Shown: in pieces, positions 5,942 through 8,553 of the stretch
How positions within the stretch are numbered: the stretch's first letter is position 1
Layout of the letters: each line of letters opens with the position of its first letter
Assembly: GCA_018895765.1 (NCBI GenBank)
Contig: JAHINX010000054.1
Span: 1 to 8,553, forward strand
From: Patescibacteria group bacterium
GTDB lineage: Bacteria > Patescibacteriota > Patescibacteriia > GCA-002772895
Reading direction: 5' to 3'
Length of the DNA: 8,553 nt
Position numbers and translations under genes: made by a program
Notes under the pieces: generated by a model
What the model was told of the DNA's origin: nothing
What the model saw: only the letters and a program-made list of their open reading frames with translations
Databases searched by the model: none

Positions 5942-5968
5942 ACCACCCAAATTAAGGGTGGTCTTTTT
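5942..5968. terminator. Bidirectional intrinsic terminator between convergent genes
   Basis: A perfect 7-bp stem ACCACCC (5942-5948) / GGGTGGT (5956-5962) with a 7-nt loop, then C and TTTTT (5964-5968) on the plus strand. On the minus strand the same stem is followed by a U-tract from the AAAAA at 5938-5942. It therefore serves the plus cassette and, from the other side, gdh (stop at 5983-5981). Confidence 0.9.
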
Positions 5969-5980
5969 AATATCTAAAAA

Positions 5981-7207
5981 TTATATATTTCGCGAATTGT
6001 ATGCTTCTTCCAGCCGCTTTAGCGCAATTGCAAACGCTGACTTACGTAAAGAAATATGGCTATCACGAGAAAGCTCCAACATTTTAAAAAAATTAGGCAT
6101 CATTAAATCGCGCAACTTATTCGATACCTCTTCATCGCTCCATCTTTCTCCTTTCAAATTTTGATCCCATTCAAAATATGAAACAGCCACACCGCCAGCA
6201 TTTGCCAAAACATCCGGAACAACTACGATGCCTTTATTTTCCAAAACCTTATCTGCTTCTGGAGTTATCGGACCATTAGCTAACTCAAGAATAATTTTTG
6301 CTTTAATGCGTTCAACATTTTCTTCTGTTATCTGATTTTCTAAAGCACTCGGCACAAGAACATCACAAGCAAGTTCCAATATCTCTTGGTTATTTAAAAG
6401 CTCAGTTCTTGGCGCGCCATATATTGTTCCATTTAACTTTTTAAAATCTATAAGTTCATTAACATTTAATCCATCGGAGTTAAATGCCCCACCTTTAGAA
6501 TCGGAAATTGCAAGAACTTTGTAGCCCTTCTCCGCGCAAAGTTTTGCCATATTCATTCCAGCATTTCCAAATCCCTGAATAACTACGCACGGATTATTTA
6601 TATCCATTTTTGAAAGCAAATTTTCCAAAACCATAAACCCACCCTTGGCTGTAGAATTTCCTCTTCCCAAAGAACCACCTACTTCTACTGGCTTTCCAGT
6701 TACCGCTGCCGGAGCAGACGCGCCGTTTAATTTTCCATATTCGTCTGCCATCCACGCCATTATTTCTGGCGTAGTTCCCATATCGGGTCCGGGTACATCT
6801 TTCTGTGGACCAAAATCAGAAAAAAGAGTTTTTATATATCCACGCGATAAATTTTCTATTTCATTTTTACTTATTTTTTTTGGATCTACAATTACTCCTC
6901 CTTTCCCGCCACCCATTGGAATACCCAAAACAGCGCATTTAATTGTCATCCAAAAAGCAAGCGCCTTTACTTCATCAAGATTTACTCCTTCAAAATAGCG
7001 AATTCCACCTTTATAAGGACCCTGCCAATTATTATATTGGACTCTGTATCCCTCAAAAATACGTAGTTCGCCACTATCCATCTTAATAGGAATATTGACT
7101 TGCAAAATTCTTTGCGGAACTTCTAATAATTTATATATCTCCGGTGAAATATTTATAATCGCCTTCATTTCCTCCAATTGTTTTATTGCATTTTGAAAAA
7201 TACTCAT
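5981..7207 (-). CDS. gdhA: Glutamate dehydrogenase (Glu/Leu/Phe/Val dehydrogenase family)
   Basis: A 408-residue cytoplasmic enzyme for reversible oxidative deamination of glutamate to 2-oxoglutarate and ammonia. N-terminal substrate domain: GPYKGGIR (63-70, Lys66), MTIKCAV (87-93, Lys90) and GGGKGG (99-104, Lys102, the catalytic-type lysine), then VPGPDMGT (138-145, Asp142). Rossmann domain: GFGNAG (212-217), with Asp236 at the end of the second strand (ISDSKGG), which suggests NAD preference by family rule. The C-terminal LPxVLANAGGV-type motif is present as PDVLANAGGVAVSYFEW (331-347). Length is normal for the hexameric short GDHs. The start is ATG 7207, with AT-rich sequence and no SD upstream. 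It lies downstream of malic enzyme on the same strand, beyond a large hairpin. No repeat insertions were seen. The substrate could be another amino acid, but the glutamate-type motifs favour GDH. Confidence 0.95.
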   Translation of the reverse strand: MSIFQNAIKQLEEMKAIINISPEIYKLLEVPQRILQVNIPIKMDSGELRIFEGYRVQYNNWQGPYKGGIRYFEGVNLDEVKALAFWMTIKCAVLGIPMGGGKGGVIVDPKKISKNEIENLSRGYIKTLFSDFGPQKDVPGPDMGTTPEIMAWMADEYGKLNGASAPAAVTGKPVEVGGSLGRGNSTAKGGFMVLENLLSKMDINNPCVVIQGFGNAGMNMAKLCAEKGYKVLAISDSKGGAFNSDGLNVNELIDFKKLNGTIYGAPRTELLNNQEILELACDVLVPSALENQITEENVERIKAKIILELANGPITPEADKVLENKGIVVVPDVLANAGGVAVSYFEWDQNLKGERWSDEEVSNKLRDLMMPNFFKMLELSRDSHISLRKSAFAIALKRLEEAYNSRNI

Positions 7208-7227
7208 ATAAAATTTTAAATTATTTT

Positions 7228-7396
7228 ATTAATAGTTTTATTTTGTTTTGAGCGACTTGTGCGAGAACGAAATAAAATAAAGAAAGCTAAATCGAGGGAA
7301 ACCGAAACTGAAATTTCGGAGGGCTCCCTGATTAAGCGCCACTTTATTTTGTTGATGTGAAGCACAGGAAGCGAAAAGCGAAATCAAACTATTAAT
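7228..7396. repeat. 169-bp imperfect palindrome filling the malic enzyme-gdh gap
   Basis: The termini ATTAATAGTTT (7228-7238) and AAACTATTAAT (7386-7396) are a perfect 11-bp inverted repeat. Pairing then continues in the same register (paired positions sum to 14624): 7240-7243 with 7381-7384, CTTGTGC 7256-7262 with 7362-7368, AAAATAAAG 7274-7282 with CTTTATTTT 7342-7350, and AGGGA 7295-7299 with TCCCT 7325-7329. A final stem CCGAAA 7302-7307 / TTTCGG 7314-7319 has a 6-nt loop. By hand I count about 56 Watson-Crick pairs plus four G-T pairs. There is no coding sequence and no U-tract, so it is not an ordinary terminator. It could be a MITE-like element, a structured RNA in the intergenic mRNA, or a processing hairpin. 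Confidence 0.8.
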
Positions 7397-7400
7397 CGTA

Positions 7401-8540
7401 TTATTCATTAACTGATTTAGCAACGGCGTCGGCAACACCATCATCAAAAGGTCCGGGAATAAAATACTCCGCAGTTGGTTCTGCAACATAATCTGCCAAA
7501 GCCCGAGCGGCGGAAAGTTTCATCTCCATTGTTATTTTTTTTATACCGTTTTGCAAAACTCCTCTAAAAAGTCCTGGGAAAGCCAAAACATTATTTATTT
7601 GATTTGGAAAATCGCTTCTACCAGTTGCAATAAGATTTGCGCCTGCCTCCCTGGCTTCGTCCGGCATTATTTCCGGTATAGGATTTGCCATTGCAAAAAT
7701 AATTGGATTATTATTCATCGAACGCACCATTTCTTTACTTAAAATATTTGGCTGGCTCACGCCAATAAACACATCCACCCCTTTTACTGCTTCAGCCAGT
7801 CCACCTTTTATCTTTTCCAAATTTGTAATCTTTGCCATTTCATCTTTTACCTTATTCATTCCTTCTTCCCGGCCATCCCAAATAATACCGCGAGAATCAA
7901 CTAAAATTATATTCTTTGCTCCACCGGCAAAAAGTATTTTAGCTACTGCCATTCCTGCAGCTCCGGCGCCGTTTATAATAATTTTTATTTCATCAATTTT
8001 TTTATTTGCCAATTTCAGCGCGTTTGTAAGCCCTGCCAAAACTACAATTGCCGTCCCATGCTGGTCGTCATGAAAAACAGGTATATCCAAGTCATTAATC
8101 AATCTTTCCTCAATTTCAAAACATCTGGGCGCAGAAATATCTTCCAGATTAATACCACCAAATGTCGGGGAAATATTTTTGACGATTTTTATAATTTCTT
8201 CCGTGTCCTGAGTTTTCAATGCAATCGGAAAAGCGTCTACTCCACCAAACTCTTTAAATAGCTGGGCCTTGCCTTCCATTACTGGCAGAGAGGCCTCCGC
8301 GCCAATATTCCCCAACCCCAAAACCGCGCTTCCATCAGTTACAATCGCGACCAATCTACCCTTAGAAGTATATTCATAAACTTTTTCTTTATCGGCGGCG
8401 ATTTCCTGACAGGCAAAAGCAACGCCCGGCGTATATGCCAAAGATAAATCTTCTCTGGTTTTTAAAGGAATTAAGCTTTTAACTTCCAGTTTACCTTTAT
8501 ATTTTCTATGAAGCTCTAATGCATCTTCTTTTAAACTCAT
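7401..8540 (-). CDS. Malic enzyme, short bacterial type
   Basis: A 379-residue cytoplasmic enzyme for oxidative decarboxylation of malate to pyruvate and CO2 with NAD(P). Motifs in order: SLAYTPGV (33-40, general-acid Tyr36), TDGSAVLGLGNIG (68-80), MEGKAQLFKEF (88-98, general-base Lys91), NLEDISAP (131-138) with metal ligands Glu133 and Asp134, and FHDDQHGTA (156-164, metal Asp158/159). The nucleotide site GAGAAG (191-196) is followed by VDSRG (214-218), then ANPIPE (285-290) and TGRSDFPNQ (306-314). The length matches the stand-alone form without the phosphotransacetylase domain of MaeB. NAD versus NADP use cannot be settled from the sequence. Start ATG 8540 has only 13 bp of AT-rich upstream sequence in view and no SD. 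It is followed by gdh on the same strand, so a two-gene transcription unit is plausible. No repeat insertions were seen. Confidence 0.95.
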   Translation of the reverse strand: MSLKEDALELHRKYKGKLEVKSLIPLKTREDLSLAYTPGVAFACQEIAADKEKVYEYTSKGRLVAIVTDGSAVLGLGNIGAEASLPVMEGKAQLFKEFGGVDAFPIALKTQDTEEIIKIVKNISPTFGGINLEDISAPRCFEIEERLINDLDIPVFHDDQHGTAIVVLAGLTNALKLANKKIDEIKIIINGAGAAGMAVAKILFAGGAKNIILVDSRGIIWDGREEGMNKVKDEMAKITNLEKIKGGLAEAVKGVDVFIGVSQPNILSKEMVRSMNNNPIIFAMANPIPEIMPDEAREAGANLIATGRSDFPNQINNVLAFPGLFRGVLQNGIKKITMEMKLSAARALADYVAEPTAEYFIPGPFDDGVADAVAKSVNE

Positions 8541-8553
8541 ATTAAATTATTTA

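Noticed and set aside
6018..6030. GCTTTAGCG in gdh resembling the 24-bp element core
   Set aside because: It encodes the normal GDH C-terminal sequence (AIALKRLEEAY) and lacks both the CGTA/CGAA flanks and the arms.
6645..6998. 117-codon open frame on the plus strand
   Set aside because: It lies wholly antisense to the conserved core of gdh, has no SD and shows no recognisable protein features.
7302..7319. CCGAAA/TTTCGG hairpin as an intrinsic terminator for the malic enzyme gene
   Set aside because: No run of T follows the stem on either strand; it is better read as the apex of the larger palindrome.
7238..7489. 83-codon minus-strand frame across the palindrome and the malic enzyme 3' end
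   Set aside because: It overlaps the malic enzyme gene in another frame and its reading is explained by the palindrome and the gene.
1..8553. CRISPR array, tRNA, rRNA or transposase gene
   Set aside because: No spaced identical direct repeats of CRISPR type, no tRNA cloverleaf or rRNA motifs noticed, and no transposase-like protein in any frame.

Overview
The window reads as a fragment of an AT-rich bacterial chromosome, most likely from a Patescibacteria/CPR lineage of Parcubacteria type. This assignment is inference from protein style, not from a marker search. It rests on three things: a ComEC channel whose metallo-beta-lactamase domain is a separate downstream gene, a CPR-like glutamate dehydrogenase and malic enzyme pair, and coding sequences peppered with short palindromic and tandem repeats. 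Standard code is used, with UGA as stop.

Layout. Positions 1-4442 (minus strand) hold a probable operon, transcribed leuS -> comEC -> a ComEC-type MBL hydrolase that is cut by the window edge. Positions 4443-4536 are a divergent promoter region with back-to-back sigma70-like promoters. Positions 4537-5939 (plus strand) hold a compact three-gene cassette, each gene with a purine-rich ribosome-binding site: a small soluble helical protein, a secreted beta-rich protein that looks like an outer-membrane barrel, and a small membrane protein. It ends in a bidirectional terminator (5942-5968). Positions 5981-8540 (minus strand) hold malic enzyme followed by glutamate dehydrogenase, separated by 193 bp that is almost entirely one long imperfect inverted repeat (7228-7396).

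Function. LeuRS serves translation. ComEC plus the MBL protein are DNA-uptake components. Malic enzyme (malate to pyruvate) and GDH (glutamate to 2-oxoglutarate, or the reverse) could together link amino-acid and C4-acid metabolism in an organism with reduced metabolism. The three plus-strand genes are unrecognised.

Most interesting signal. The genes of the leuS-comEC-MBL operon carry at least nine short repeat insertions from about six sequence types, nearly all in frame and at loop positions. They include four copies of a 24-bp hairpin element with core TCGTAGCTTTAGCGAA, whose outer arms differ between copies yet mostly stay complementary. They also include a 35-bp CCCCGCC-N21-GGCGGGG palindrome that adds about 13 residues in the LeuRS catalytic domain. 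This resembles the Rickettsia palindromic elements that insert in frame into genes. The gdh and malic enzyme genes show none of these insertions but flank the 169-bp palindrome.
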